Part shown: piece by piece, positions 1 through 8,149 of the stretch
How positions within the stretch are numbered: the stretch's first letter is position 1
How the letters are laid out: the number at the start of each line of letters is the position of its first letter
Assembly: GCA_958439205.1 (NCBI GenBank)
Contig: OY288189.1
Coordinates: 1,813,001-1,877,000, forward strand
Length of the DNA stretch: 64,000 bases
DNA from: an uncultured Allorhizobium sp.
Lineage (GTDB): Bacteria; Pseudomonadota; Alphaproteobacteria; Rhizobiales; Rhizobiaceae
Direction: 5' to 3'
Position numbers and translations under genes: made by a program
The notes under the pieces: generated by a model
The model's input: the letters and a program-made list of their open reading frames with translations, nothing else
The model's database searches: none
What the model was told of the DNA's origin: nothing

Positions 1-54
1 CGCAGATGCGGCGGGCAGTACTTCCGGCTCATGGGATCCTGAGATCCCGGGGCA

Positions 55-180
55 TCAGCCCTGGCGAGCCTTGAAGCGCGGGTTCTGCTTGTTGATGATG
101 TAGATACGGCCCTTGCGGCGAACCAGACGGTTGTCGCGATGACGGGCCTTAAGCGCTTTCAGCGAGTTCTTGATCTTCAT
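55..180 (-). CDS. rpmJ: 50S ribosomal protein L36, zinc-independent form
   Basis: Encodes a 41-residue basic protein starting [18 protein letters not shown] and ending in RFKARQG, a component of the large ribosomal subunit. The C-terminal pattern ([10 protein letters not shown] then NPRFKARQG) is that of L36. The Cys/Cys/Cys/His zinc ligands of the classical 37-residue form are missing and a few extra residues lie near the N terminus, as in the C-minus paralogue. The gene is too short for most ORF callers. It is monocistronic here, with purK downstream on the same strand but more than 170 bp away from its promoter side. Confidence 0.93.
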   Translation of the reverse strand: MKIKNSLKALKARHRDNRLVRRKGRIYIINKQNPRFKARQG

Positions 181-240
181 TTTTCTGGTCCACAACGATT
201 GTCGGGGAATGTGTCATTCACCCACTGTGTTCAAACAATC

Positions 241-262
241 AAAAGCGCGCCGCTGGGCGCGC
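241..262 (-). terminator. rho-independent terminator of purEK
   Basis: Read on the minus strand, a 7-bp GC stem (GCGCGCC/GGCGCGC, loop CAGC) is followed by TTTTG, about 100 nt after the purK stop codon. It separates purEK from rpmJ. Confidence 0.75.
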
Positions 263-358
263 CCCTGAAGAGTTGGCGGCAATTAGCCCGAGGGAGGCCT
301 TGATGTCAACATGCCCGGCGGAAAATGCGGGGCACATCAGGCTAAAAAACCGGGAAAA

Positions 359-1423
359 TCAGTCGCGAAACGGCAGGATTTCGGTGACATGGCCCATCTT
401 GCGGCCGGGTCTGGCTTCCGTCTTGCCGTAGAGATGGACGAGCACGTTGGGCTTTGAGAGCCAGGCCGGGACAGAATCGATGTCGTCGCCGATCAGATTC
501 GTCATCACGCAATCGGAATGGCGCACTGTGTCGCCGAGCGGCAGAGAGGAGACCGCGCGGATGTGCTGCTCGAACTGCGAGACGACGCAGGCGGCCTCCG
601 TCCAGTGGCCGGAATTGTGGACGCGCGGCGCGATCTCGTTGGCGATCAGGCTCCCGTCCTCCAGCACGAAGAACTCCATGCCGACCACGCCGACATAGGC
701 CAGGCCGTCGAGCAGCTTGGTTGCAGCCTCACGGGCGGCCTTGGCCGTCTCCGGCGTGATGGCGGCGGGCTGGGTCGAGGTGTGCAGGATGCCGTTGCGG
801 TGCACGTTCTCGGTCGGGTCGTAGCAGCGGACTTCGCCATCGGTGCCACGGGCGGCGATGATCGAGATCTCGCGGACGAAAGGCACGAAGCTTTCGAGAA
901 TCAGCGGGACGGAGCCCAGGGCTTCATAACCGCCGTCGGCGGCTTCACCCTTGCGGTAGACCTTCTGACCCTTGCCGTCATAACCGAGGCGGCGGGTCTT
1001 TAAGACACCTTCGCCACCGAAGTCGGCGAGGGCTGCTTCGAGGTCGGCCTGACTGTCCACGGCGTGGAAACGGGCTGTCTCGATACCCGAGGCGTTGAGG
1101 AAGCGCTTTTCCGTCACGCGGTCCTGAGCAACCTCAAGCGCCTTCGGTGGCGGATAGACGGGCACGCTTGCGGCAAGCGTCTCGGCGGCGGTCACCGGCA
1201 CGTTTTCGAATTCGTAGGTGATGACGTCGCAGAGGCGGGCGAGCTCGGCAAGTGCTGCCGGATCGTCATACGCAGCGACTATCTGCTGGTTTGCCACTTG
1301 TGCGGCCGGGCTGTCGGCCTGGGGCTCGAGGATCACGGTACGGAAGTTCAGGCGGGCGGCAGACATGGCCAGCATGCGGCCGAGCTGGCCGCCACCGATG
1401 ATGCCGATGGTGCGGATGGTCAT
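359..1423 (-). CDS. purK: N5-carboxyaminoimidazole ribonucleotide synthase
   Basis: ATP-grasp enzyme that makes N5-CAIR from AIR, bicarbonate and ATP in purine synthesis; PurE uses the product. The 354-residue protein opens with the nucleotide-binding motif [14 protein letters not shown] and carries the ATP-grasp regions ([42 protein letters not shown]). The frame stays open 18 codons further upstream, but that stretch is inside purE and does not resemble the family. The ATG at 1423 overlaps the purE stop as ATGA, so the two genes should be translationally coupled. Confidence 0.97.
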   Translation of the reverse strand: MTIRTIGIIGGGQLGRMLAMSAARLNFRTVILEPQADSPAAQVANQQIVAAYDDPAALAELARLCDVITYEFENVPVTAAETLAASVPVYPPPKALEVAQDRVTEKRFLNASGIETARFHAVDSQADLEAALADFGGEGVLKTRRLGYDGKGQKVYRKGEAADGGYEALGSVPLILESFVPFVREISIIAARGTDGEVRCYDPTENVHRNGILHTSTQPAAITPETAKAAREAATKLLDGLAYVGVVGMEFFVLEDGSLIANEIAPRVHNSGHWTEAACVVSQFEQHIRAVSSLPLGDTVRHSDCVMTNLIGDDIDSVPAWLSKPNVLVHLYGKTEARPGRKMGHVTEILPFRD

Positions 1424-1920
1424 GGGGCCTCGTCCACGGGATATTCGGCGACGGATGCCGTCTGGCGCTCGACCCATTCGTCGAGGCGGTCAGCGAGTTC
1501 GTCGTCATAGACGGCCAGAACACGGGCGGCGAGCAGGGCGGCATTGACGGCGCCTGCGCGTCCGATGGCCAGCGTACCGACGGGAATGCCGGCCGGCATC
1601 TGGACGATCGAGTAAAGGCTGTCGAGGCCGGACATCGATTTCGACTGAACGGGGACGCCAAAGACGGGAAGGGTGGTCAGGGACGCGACCATGCCGGGCA
1701 AGTGGGCTGCGCCGCCGGCCCCTGCGATCACCACCTTGAAGCCTTCGTCGCGGGCTCCTTTGGCGAAAGCATACATGCGGTCGGGCGTGCGATGTGCCGA
1801 AACGATCCGTGCTTCATAGGAGACGCCGAGTGCGTCGAGCGTGTCTGCGGCGTTCTTCATGGTCTCCCAGTCGGACTGGCTTCCCATGATGATGGCGACG
1901 GGCGGGCACTCAGCGGTCAT
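1420..1920 (-). CDS. purE: N5-CAIR mutase
   Basis: Catalyses conversion of N5-CAIR to CAIR in de novo purine synthesis. The 166-residue protein has the PurE signature [12 protein letters not shown], then [10 protein letters not shown] and the active-site loop [11 protein letters not shown]. The ATG at 1920 is preceded by AGAAGGA at a good distance, whereas upstream in-frame codons lack a ribosome binding site. It is first in the purE-purK operon; a DUF465 gene ends 16 bp upstream on the same strand. Confidence 0.97.
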   Translation of the reverse strand: MTAECPPVAIIMGSQSDWETMKNAADTLDALGVSYEARIVSAHRTPDRMYAFAKGARDEGFKVVIAGAGGAAHLPGMVASLTTLPVFGVPVQSKSMSGLDSLYSIVQMPAGIPVGTLAIGRAGAVNAALLAARVLAVYDDELADRLDEWVERQTASVAEYPVDEAP

Positions 1921-1936
1921 CTCGGATCCTTCTGTG

Positions 1937-2140
1937 TCACGCAATGATGTCGGGGATGATCTGGTCTTCAAGCGCCGTGATCTTGTCCTTGATGGACAGT
2001 TTCTTCTTCTTCATGCGCTGAATTCGCAGGGCGTCGCAGCCGACGGAGATCATGGCGTTGATCGCAGCATCGTAGTCTTCATGCTCCTGGCGGAGCCGCG
2101 CCAACGAGAGCCTGACGTCAGCCTGTTCCTGATCGGCCAT
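1937..2140 (-). CDS. YdcH/DUF465 family small coiled-coil protein
   Basis: A 67-residue charged helical protein (start [20 protein letters not shown], then [21 protein letters not shown]), which matches the DUF465 pattern of a short helical hairpin with a lysine-rich turn. The function of the family is unknown. The start at 2140 follows GGGGAAC. It lies just upstream of purE and is divergent from a second DUF465 gene at 2374, so the locus carries a diverged paralogous pair. Confidence 0.85.
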   Translation of the reverse strand: MADQEQADVRLSLARLRQEHEDYDAAINAMISVGCDALRIQRMKKKKLSIKDKITALEDQIIPDIIA

Positions 2141-2373
2141 GCTTGTTCCCCATATCGCCGTTTTGCCCATCCTTTAAGGATGACCGGAAGATTCGCGCAA
2201 GCTCCTATCACCAAATACCGGTAACGGGAAGTTATCCCTGTCTTGGTTTTTGATGGTCGTTTTTGCCCAGTTCGCCTTCGACAAACCGCATTTCTCGTGT
2301 CACATTATCTTCGCAAAGCCTGAAACTCCAGCGGATGAGGGCTGGAGGTAGGCGAGAAGGAAGGACGCATCAA

Positions 2374-2550
2374 ATGACCATACAGGCTCATCTTGAATCG
2401 CTGCAGAAGAAGCACGGAGCCCTGGAGGACAAACTCCATGACGCACTTGCATCTCCCTCCGTTGATGACCGGCACATTGCCGAGCTGAAGCGCCTGAAAC
2501 TGCGCCTCAAGGATGAAATGGAACGCCTGAGGGCTTCCACACGCCACTGA
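2374..2550 (+). CDS. YdcH/DUF465 family small coiled-coil protein (second copy)
   Basis: A 58-residue helical protein (MTIQAHLESLQKKHGALEDK, then HIAELKRLKLRLKDEMERLR) of the DUF465 family. The start at 2374 follows a GAAGGAAGGA-like purine tract; the open frame upstream is not conserved in character. It is transcribed away from the other DUF465 gene across a 233-bp region that should hold both promoters, and ends in a good terminator. Role unknown. Confidence 0.85.
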   Translation: MTIQAHLESLQKKHGALEDKLHDALASPSVDDRHIAELKRLKLRLKDEMERLRASTRH

Positions 2551-2635
2551 TACCACCCTTCCGGCTGCGCCGGGATCAGGCGGACCCAAAGACCGATCCC
2601 GATGTATTCATGAAGCAGCCAATATCCCACCCTTG

Positions 2636-2672
2636 GCCCCGGAGTTCACAGGACTTCGGGGCTTTTATTTTG
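2636..2672 (+). terminator. rho-independent terminator after the DUF465 gene
   Basis: A 10-bp stem GCCCCGGAGT/ACTTCGGGGC with one G-U pair and a 7-nt loop is followed by TTTTATTTTG. Confidence 0.85.
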
Positions 2673-2698
2673 TGTGTTGGCTGGAGGTCAGAGAGGGC

Positions 2699-2959
2699 TC
2701 AGGACCAGAACTGGTCGAGCCACATGTTCATCCGGTCAAAGCCCGGGCGATTGATGAAGTAGATGCGGCGCGTGCCTTCGGAACGCACATGCACCAGACC
2801 GCTGTCGAGCAAGGCTTTCAGGTGCTGGGAGACGGCCGGGCGGCTGATCGGCAGCTGGCCCGCCAGTTCATTCACGGTCTTTTCCCCCCGCCGCAGATCC
2901 TCGAGGATATGTCGCCGGTTCGGGTCTGCGATCGCCATGAACGGGTCTGCGTTCGTCAT
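2699..2959 (-). CDS. ArsR-family winged-helix regulator without cysteines
   Basis: An 86-residue protein with the ArsR fold order: MAIADPNRRHILEDL (helix 1), VNELAGQLPISRPAVSQHLKAL (helix-turn-helix), then the wing SGLVHVRSEGTRRIYFI. It contains no cysteine, so the Cys-based metal or sulfide sensing of many ArsR proteins is not possible by the usual sites. It lies 84 bp downstream of the TSUP exporter gene on the same strand and may be co-transcribed with it. The inducer is not evident. Confidence 0.88.
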   Translation of the reverse strand: MTNADPFMAIADPNRRHILEDLRRGEKTVNELAGQLPISRPAVSQHLKALLDSGLVHVRSEGTRRIYFINRPGFDRMNMWLDQFWS

Positions 2960-3043
2960 GGCTGAAAGGTTATGTCAAAGGTCCCTCGGCGGCAAGCGCA
3001 GATGTGCGGCGCAGCAAAGGCTTTGCCAACACGGATGTCTGCC

Positions 3044-3820
3044 TCAAATGCCGGTCAGTCCGCTCGTTCCATCCCAGAGAAGCTTGCTGCCGGCGATCAG
3101 CACCATGCCGTACATCAGGGGGTAGAAAAGCTGCGGCTTCAGGTAATGCACGAGGCGCGCGCCGGCGAACGTCGAGATGAGTGCGACCGGCAGGAGCGCG
3201 CCCGATAGACTGAGATTGGTCGCATCCAGTTCGCCAAGCGCGAAATAGGGGATGACCTTGATCGCATTCAGGATGGCGAAGAAGCGCGTCGAGGTGCCGG
3301 TATAGGTGAGTGGATCGAGCTTCAGTGGCAGGACATAGATCTGGAAGGGCGGTCCACCGGCATGGGCGACGAAACTCGCATAGCCTGCAAGCGAACCCCA
3401 GAAGGAGCCGGCGACAGGCCGTTCGCCGACCGCTTCAGTTTCCTTTCCCTTGTAGGCCAACCAGCTTTCAACGAAGTATTTGAGCGCAAAGACGACCGAT
3501 ATTGCGCCGAGGACAAGGCGCATGGCGTCTGCCGAGACATAGGTGGAGGTGGCCCAGCCGAGCCCGATGCCGATCACGGCGCCCGGCAGCATGGCAATCA
3601 GGGTTGCGCGGTTGTTGTGATGGCGCCAGGCCCAGAGTGCCACGGCGTCCATGACCAGAAGGATCGGCAGGAAGATTGCGGCCGCCTGCATCGGCGGTAC
3701 GGCAAAGGCCAGCAGCGGCACGCCGATCAGCGCGAAAGCGCCACCGAGACCACCTTTCGACAGGCCGACAAGGGCAACAGCGGGAATGGCGACGGCATAG
3801 AAGTTCGGGTCTGTCAGCAT
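3044..3820 (-). CDS. TSUP/TauE-SafE family membrane exporter
   Basis: A 258-residue integral membrane protein with about eight hydrophobic segments, opening with YAVAIPAVALVGLSKGGLGG, the first conserved TSUP repeat; the second half repeats the pattern near SFVAHAGGPPFQIYVLPL. Members of this family move sulfite, sulfoacetate or other small organosulfur anions outward across the inner membrane. The substrate cannot be read from the sequence. The ArsR-type gene follows on the same strand. Confidence 0.9.
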   Translation of the reverse strand: MLTDPNFYAVAIPAVALVGLSKGGLGGAFALIGVPLLAFAVPPMQAAAIFLPILLVMDAVALWAWRHHNNRATLIAMLPGAVIGIGLGWATSTYVSADAMRLVLGAISVVFALKYFVESWLAYKGKETEAVGERPVAGSFWGSLAGYASFVAHAGGPPFQIYVLPLKLDPLTYTGTSTRFFAILNAIKVIPYFALGELDATNLSLSGALLPVALISTFAGARLVHYLKPQLFYPLMYGMVLIAGSKLLWDGTSGLTGI

Positions 3821-3924
3821 TGCGCGGTTGATCCTTTCGGAAGAGCGGTCTATCGGATTTGTCTAGAGAAAACGAGGACGAAATCCGCAGAAACGGAGCC
3901 GTCCCGCACACGGAAACACCGCGC

Positions 3925-4572
3925 ATGACCGAAGACCGCTGCCGCCTCGTCCTCATCGTTCCCGATATCGCTGATCCTGCCGAGCGCACGGAGGTGCTGC
4001 GCAACGCCTTGCGTGGCGGCGACGTGGCCTCGGTCATCATCCCGCAATACGAACTCGATGACACCGTGTTCCAGAAACATGCGGAAATGCTGGTGCCGGT
4101 CATCCAGGAAGCGGGGGCGGCGGCGCTCATCGTCGACAACAGCCGTGTCGCCGGGCGTGTCAAGGCCGATGGCCTGCACATCTCCGGCAATGCCGCTGCA
4201 CTTGCCGAGGCGGTCGAGAAGCACGTGCCGAAGCTGATCGTCGGTGGCGGCAATGCCATGGACCGTCACCACGCGCTGGAGATGGGAGAGATCCAGGCGG
4301 ACTACATCTTCTTCGGCAAGATCGACGGTGACATCAAGCCGGAAGCCCATTCGAAAAATATCGCGCTTGGCGAATGGTGGTCGTCGATGATCGAGATTCC
4401 GGCCATCGTCATGGGCGGTAGCGATCCTTCCTCGGCGGTCGTCGTTGCCGAAAGCGGTGTGGAATTTGTGGCGCTCGGAAAGGCCGTGTTTGCCGATCCT
4501 GCTCAGGCTGCCGCAATCGTGACCCGTGTGAATGCAGAGCTTGACGAAAAAGCGCCACGGTTTGAGGCTTGA
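3925..4572 (+). CDS. thiamine phosphate synthase family protein (ThiE-like)
   Basis: A 215-residue TIM-barrel protein starting MTEDRCRLVLIVPDI. It shows ThiE-like landmarks: ALIVDNSRVA, ADGLHISG, ADYIFFGKI and the C-terminal phosphate-binding IVMGGSD and GVEFVALGKAVF. Several catalytic-loop segments differ from standard ThiE, so true thiamine phosphate synthase activity is an inference. The frame is open to a TTG at 3859, but the ATG at 3925 gives the family's usual N terminus. Its stop overlaps a possible TTG of the next gene; with the real ATG of that gene the gap is 8 bp, so the two probably form an operon. Confidence 0.72.
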   Translation: MTEDRCRLVLIVPDIADPAERTEVLRNALRGGDVASVIIPQYELDDTVFQKHAEMLVPVIQEAGAAALIVDNSRVAGRVKADGLHISGNAAALAEAVEKHVPKLIVGGGNAMDRHHALEMGEIQADYIFFGKIDGDIKPEAHSKNIALGEWWSSMIEIPAIVMGGSDPSSAVVVAESGVEFVALGKAVFADPAQAAAIVTRVNAELDEKAPRFEA

Positions 4573-4580
4573 ACCGCCTC

Positions 4581-5771
4581 ATGCGTTCAAACTCGTCCCT
4601 CCACCGTCTGATTCTCGCCGCACTCGCCGGGGCATGCCTTGCGTTGGGCACGCCTGCCGGCGCGCAGGAGAGCGAGGATGGTATCGCGATCGGTGAGCAG
4701 CCGGCGATCCTGCCGGCGGATCCATCCGATGCGGGCGAGATCGAACGCGGCGCGCGCGACAGCAGCAGTACCGGGGATGCCAACAAGCTCGATCGTGGCG
4801 ATCTGGATTCCACCTTGCCGGTGACGAAGGGTGCCAAGCCGACCGCGGGCGACAAGCCCGATGAGTTGCAGGGCATCAATATCTATCTGCGCATGGGCGC
4901 CCCCTTGCCGGACGTGCCGGCGGAAAAGGCTTATGAAGGCAAGCCTGACGACGCTTACGGCGCCTTCCAGCGCGGGCTGTTTCTCACGGCCGTCGACAAG
5001 GCCTTGCCGCGTGCGCAGCTCGGTGATCCCGCAGCACAGACGCTGCTGGCGGAGATCATGTCCCGCGGCCTTGGCGTCAAGCGTGATCTGAAGGGCGCTG
5101 CCTTCTGGTATGGCCAGGCCGCTCAGGGCGGCGATCCCGCCGCAATGTTCAAATATGCCCTGCTCTTGATGGAGGGCCGCGAAGTCCCGCAGGACAAGGC
5201 AAAGGCGGATGACTATATGCGCCGCGCGGCGGACGCTGGCAATGCATCTGCCCAGTTCAACTGGGCGCAGATCCTGGTTGCCGGCACACCCGGCGTGCGC
5301 GGGCTGACGGCTGCCATGCCCTATTATGAAAAGGCTGCCGAGCAGGGCATTGCCGACGCGCAATATGCGCTGGCGCAGGTCTATTCGGCGCTGAAGGACG
5401 TGCCGGACGAGAAGAAGTCGCGGGCGCGGGAATGGATGATGCGCGCCGCACGGGCGGGGTTCGATACCGCTCAGCTCGATATCGGACTTTGGCTGGTCAA
5501 CGGCTACAATGGCCCGCGGGACTATGAGGCCGGCTATCGCTGGCTGAGCATTGCGGCTGCGCGCGGCAATGTGGTGGCGCAGAACCGTATCGCCCATCTC
5601 TACATCAATGCGCTCGGGACAAAGCCCGATCCGGTCGAGGCGGCGAAGTGGTATGTGCTGTCTCGCCGTGCGGGTCTGAAGGATCCGGGGCTCGAGGATT
5701 TCTATCTCGGTCTCAACGAAGAGCAGCAGAAACAGGCGATCGATCTCGCCAACAGGTTCCGGCGAACCTGA
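4581..5771 (+). CDS. secreted Sel1-repeat (SLR) protein
   Basis: A 396-residue protein with a signal peptide (LILAALAGACLALGTPAGAQ, cleavage after AQA-like residues) followed by an acidic linker and then at least five Sel1-type helical repeats, e.g. GAAFWYGQAAQGGDPAAMFKYA, YMRRAADAGNASAQFNWA and YYEKAAEQGIADAQYALAQVY. Such repeats are protein-protein scaffolds, and the protein should act in the periplasm. A TTG overlapping the upstream stop could extend it by four residues. No enzymatic motif is visible. Confidence 0.88.
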   Translation: MRSNSSLHRLILAALAGACLALGTPAGAQESEDGIAIGEQPAILPADPSDAGEIERGARDSSSTGDANKLDRGDLDSTLPVTKGAKPTAGDKPDELQGINIYLRMGAPLPDVPAEKAYEGKPDDAYGAFQRGLFLTAVDKALPRAQLGDPAAQTLLAEIMSRGLGVKRDLKGAAFWYGQAAQGGDPAAMFKYALLLMEGREVPQDKAKADDYMRRAADAGNASAQFNWAQILVAGTPGVRGLTAAMPYYEKAAEQGIADAQYALAQVYSALKDVPDEKKSRAREWMMRAARAGFDTAQLDIGLWLVNGYNGPRDYEAGYRWLSIAAARGNVVAQNRIAHLYINALGTKPDPVEAAKWYVLSRRAGLKDPGLEDFYLGLNEEQQKQAIDLANRFRRT

Positions 5772-5840
5772 CGCAGCCCGCTCTGCCGCTCTATACCAAG
5801 TCTCGACGAGGAACGTATAAGCACGGGGAGGGCGGCGGCC

Positions 5841-7109
5841 ATGTATCTCATCGATATCTTCCAACGTCTCGGTCTGGCACTCGCCATCGGTGCTGCCGTC
5901 GGCGTCGAACGGCACTGGCGCGAACGTGACGAGCCGGATGGCGCGCGGATCGCCGGTATCCGCACCTTCACGCTGATCGGCATGACGGGCGGGATCGCCG
6001 GGCTGCTGGATCAGGGTCTGACCCCGGATGGCCTGTCCGGTCTTGTTGTCGCGAGCTTCCTGCTCGCGGTCGCCATGGTCATGCTGCGTTTCGGCCTCAT
6101 GGAGGCCCGTGCCGAGGGCTCGTTCAGCGCAACGACCGTTATCGCTGGCATCACCACTTTCGGACTTGGGGCGCTTGCTGTGCTGGGCGACATGGCGGCG
6201 GCGTCTGCGGCGGGTGCCGCCATGGTCACGGTGCTTGCCAGTCGCGAGTTCCTGCATGGCGCGATCCGGCGGCTCACCTGGGTGGAATTGCGCTCGGCCG
6301 TGGTGCTCCTGGCCATGGGGTTCGTGCTTCTGCCGCTCATTCCGGCCAGCCCCTACGGTCCCTTCGGCGGTGTCTCCCCGCGCAGCCTGGTGATCCTGGT
6401 CATCATGCTCGCCTCGATCTCCTTCGTCGGCTATGTCGCGGTGCGCCTCATCGGCGGTGGGCGCGGTGATCTCGTGGCCGGAGCCGTGGGTGGCCTCGTC
6501 TCTTCGACGGCCAGCACGCTTGCCATGGCGCGGCAAAGCCTAGCGGTCGCAGATGGCTCTGCAGGGCCGGCCGCCGGAGCGATTGCGGCCGGGAGTGTGT
6601 CGCTGGTGCGCACTGGGTTGCTTCTGCTTGCGCTGGCACCTGCCCTTGCGGAGCGGCTTCTCTGGGGCCTTCTGGTTGCCGGTGCGCTGATGATGGTGGT
6701 GGCCGTCTCACTCGTTGCACGCAGAGGCGCCACTTCAGAGGCTGCGCTGCCGACCAATCCTTTCGAACTGCTGCAGGTGCTCAAGATGGCGCTGATGATC
6801 ACCGTCATTGCCTTTCTGGCGCGGGCGGCCAGCCAGATTTTCGGCGATGCCGGCCTTTATGCTGTGTCGGGTCTGACGGCCCTGGCGGATGTGGATGCGG
6901 CTACGGTGACGGTTGCCGGCATGCTCCCGACGCTCTCGGTCGAGGTTGCGACCATTGCCGTCAGCATTGCTATCGCCTCGAATATGGTCGCCAAGGTCGT
7001 CTATGCGGCTGCGATCGGCACCAAGGGCTTTGCTGCTCGACTAGCGGCCGCGACTTTGCTCGCCATAAGCTCGGGCGTGATCGTCACGCTGGCTGCAGGG
7101 CTCATCTGA
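5841..7109 (+). CDS. MgtC/SapB + DUF4010 membrane protein
   Basis: A 422-residue, highly hydrophobic protein. Residues about 1-140 match the MgtC/SapB domain (LALAIGAAVGVERHWRERD and RIAGIRTFTLIG are typical), and residues about 180-415 match the DUF4010 membrane domain (GAVGGLVSSTASTLAMAR). The family is linked to magnesium or phosphate stress in other bacteria, but the molecular function of this two-domain type is not known. The ATG follows GGGGAGGGCGG. It lies 69 bp after the Sel1 gene and may share its transcript. Confidence 0.85.
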   Translation: MYLIDIFQRLGLALAIGAAVGVERHWRERDEPDGARIAGIRTFTLIGMTGGIAGLLDQGLTPDGLSGLVVASFLLAVAMVMLRFGLMEARAEGSFSATTVIAGITTFGLGALAVLGDMAAASAAGAAMVTVLASREFLHGAIRRLTWVELRSAVVLLAMGFVLLPLIPASPYGPFGGVSPRSLVILVIMLASISFVGYVAVRLIGGGRGDLVAGAVGGLVSSTASTLAMARQSLAVADGSAGPAAGAIAAGSVSLVRTGLLLLALAPALAERLLWGLLVAGALMMVVAVSLVARRGATSEAALPTNPFELLQVLKMALMITVIAFLARAASQIFGDAGLYAVSGLTALADVDAATVTVAGMLPTLSVEVATIAVSIAIASNMVAKVVYAAAIGTKGFAARLAAATLLAISSGVIVTLAAGLI

Positions 7110-7149
7110 CGCTGGTGCATGGGCGGGAATAGCCATCCCCCTTGAATTC

Positions 7150-7188
7150 CGGCGGCATTTGTGGTCTTGAACCGGCCAAATGCCGCCG
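7150..7188 (+). promoter_or_regulatory. long hairpin in the suhB leader
   Basis: A perfect 12-bp inverted repeat, CGGCGGCATTTG/CAAATGCCGCCG with a 15-nt loop, lies 61 bp upstream of the suhB start. No T run follows on either strand, so it is not a simple terminator. A conserved suhB-leader motif has been described in alphaproteobacteria (later discussed as a possible antisense small RNA). Whether this hairpin belongs to it cannot be decided by eye. Confidence 0.5.
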
Positions 7189-7249
7189 CCATCGCGTGCT
7201 GCTCCGGTCGCCGCCCTCCGGCGCCTCCCAGTTTCAAGGATTTCGATCA

Positions 7250-8050
7250 ATGGCCCGCTCCGCCCTTCTCAATGTCATGGTCCAGGCTGCCCTCAAGGCC
7301 GGCAAGTCGCTTTCGCGCGATTTCGGCGAAGTGCAGAACCTGCAGGTTTCGGTGAAGGGCCCAGGCGACTTCGTCTCGCAGGCCGATTTCCGGGCCGAGA
7401 AGATCGTGCGTGAAGAGCTGCTGAAGTCGCGTCCGACCTATGGCTTCCTCGGCGAGGAAGGCGAAGAGATCAAGGGCACCGATGGCGCGCATCGCTGGAT
7501 CGTCGATCCGCTCGACGGCACGACCAACTTCCTGCACGGTATCCCGCAGTTTGCGGTCTCGATCGCGCTTGAGCGCAATGGCGAGATCGTCGCAGGCGTG
7601 ATATTCAACCCGGCGACCGACGAACTCTACACGACGGAAAAGGGCGGCGGCGCCTTCCTCAACGACCGCCGCATCCGCGTCGGCGCGCGCAAGGTGCTGT
7701 CCGACTGCGTTATCGGTTGCGGCGTGCCGCATCTCGGTCGCGGCCAGCACGGCAAGTTCCTCGTCGAACTGCGCCACGTGATGGGCGAAGTCTCGGGCGT
7801 TCGCCGTATGGGCGCTGCTGCGCTCGACCTCGCTTATGTTGCTGCCGGCCGCCTCGACGGCTTCTGGGAAGCGCAGCTGAATTCCTGGGACATCGCAGCC
7901 GGCATTCTCCTGATCAAGGAAGCCGGTGGCTTTGTTTCCGACATGAAGGGCGGCCAGGAGATGTTCGAAAACGGCACCGTACTTGCCGGCAACGAATACA
8001 TCCGCAAGGCGCTGGAAGAGGTCGTCAACCGCCCGGTGCCGCAGGCCTGA
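7250..8050 (+). CDS. suhB: inositol monophosphatase family protein
   Basis: A 266-residue Mg2+-dependent phosphatase. It carries the IMPase metal-site motifs GEEGEE (around residue 67) and WIVDPLDGTTNFLHG (around 82) and the C-terminal WDIAAGILLIKEAGG. It hydrolyses myo-inositol-1-phosphate or related sugar phosphates; in E. coli the homologue also binds the transcription antitermination complex. The ATG at 7250 follows CAAGGA. Longer in-frame starts would run through the leader hairpin and are unlikely. Confidence 0.93.
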   Translation: MARSALLNVMVQAALKAGKSLSRDFGEVQNLQVSVKGPGDFVSQADFRAEKIVREELLKSRPTYGFLGEEGEEIKGTDGAHRWIVDPLDGTTNFLHGIPQFAVSIALERNGEIVAGVIFNPATDELYTTEKGGGAFLNDRRIRVGARKVLSDCVIGCGVPHLGRGQHGKFLVELRHVMGEVSGVRRMGAAALDLAYVAAGRLDGFWEAQLNSWDIAAGILLIKEAGGFVSDMKGGQEMFENGTVLAGNEYIRKALEEVVNRPVPQA

Positions 8051-8060
8051 TTACTGTATA

Positions 8061-8074
8061 GGGAAAATTTTCCC
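8061..8074. promoter_or_regulatory. perfect 14-bp palindrome GGGAAAATTTTCCC
   Basis: The sequence GGGAAAATTTTCCC lies 10 bp after the suhB stop, in the 99-bp gap before the stator-like pair. As DNA it is a perfect palindrome and could be a dimer binding site. As RNA it would fold poorly because it has no loop. Confidence 0.35.
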
Positions 8075-8112
8075 AACCTCCTCGGCTTCAATTCGTCTCA
8101 ATTTTGCACTAG

Positions 8113-8138
8113 CCTCCGGGTCCAAGATTCCCCGGAGG
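8113..8138 (+). promoter_or_regulatory. hairpin sequestering the Shine-Dalgarno of the MotA-like gene
   Basis: A perfect 8-bp stem CCTCCGGG/CCCGGAGG with a 10-nt loop. The 3' arm contains GGAGG, the only good ribosome binding site before the ATG at 8150, 11 nt away. The 5' arm therefore acts as an anti-Shine-Dalgarno. There is no T tract, so a terminator is unlikely. Confidence 0.6.
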
Positions 8139-8149
8139 TTGAGCGTATC

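Noticed and set aside
34..49. GGGATC/GATCCC hairpin after rpmJ as a terminator
   Set aside because: Only six base pairs and no T run on the minus strand.
4587..6536. Minus-strand open frame of 649 codons over the Sel1 and MgtC genes
   Set aside because: The composition is His/Arg/Gly-rich without domains, opposite two well-supported genes.
7110..7249. MmgR-type small RNA on the minus strand before suhB
   Set aside because: The position fits reports on the suhB motif, but I see neither the expected U tail nor the pyrimidine-rich core. It is kept only as an unassigned hairpin.
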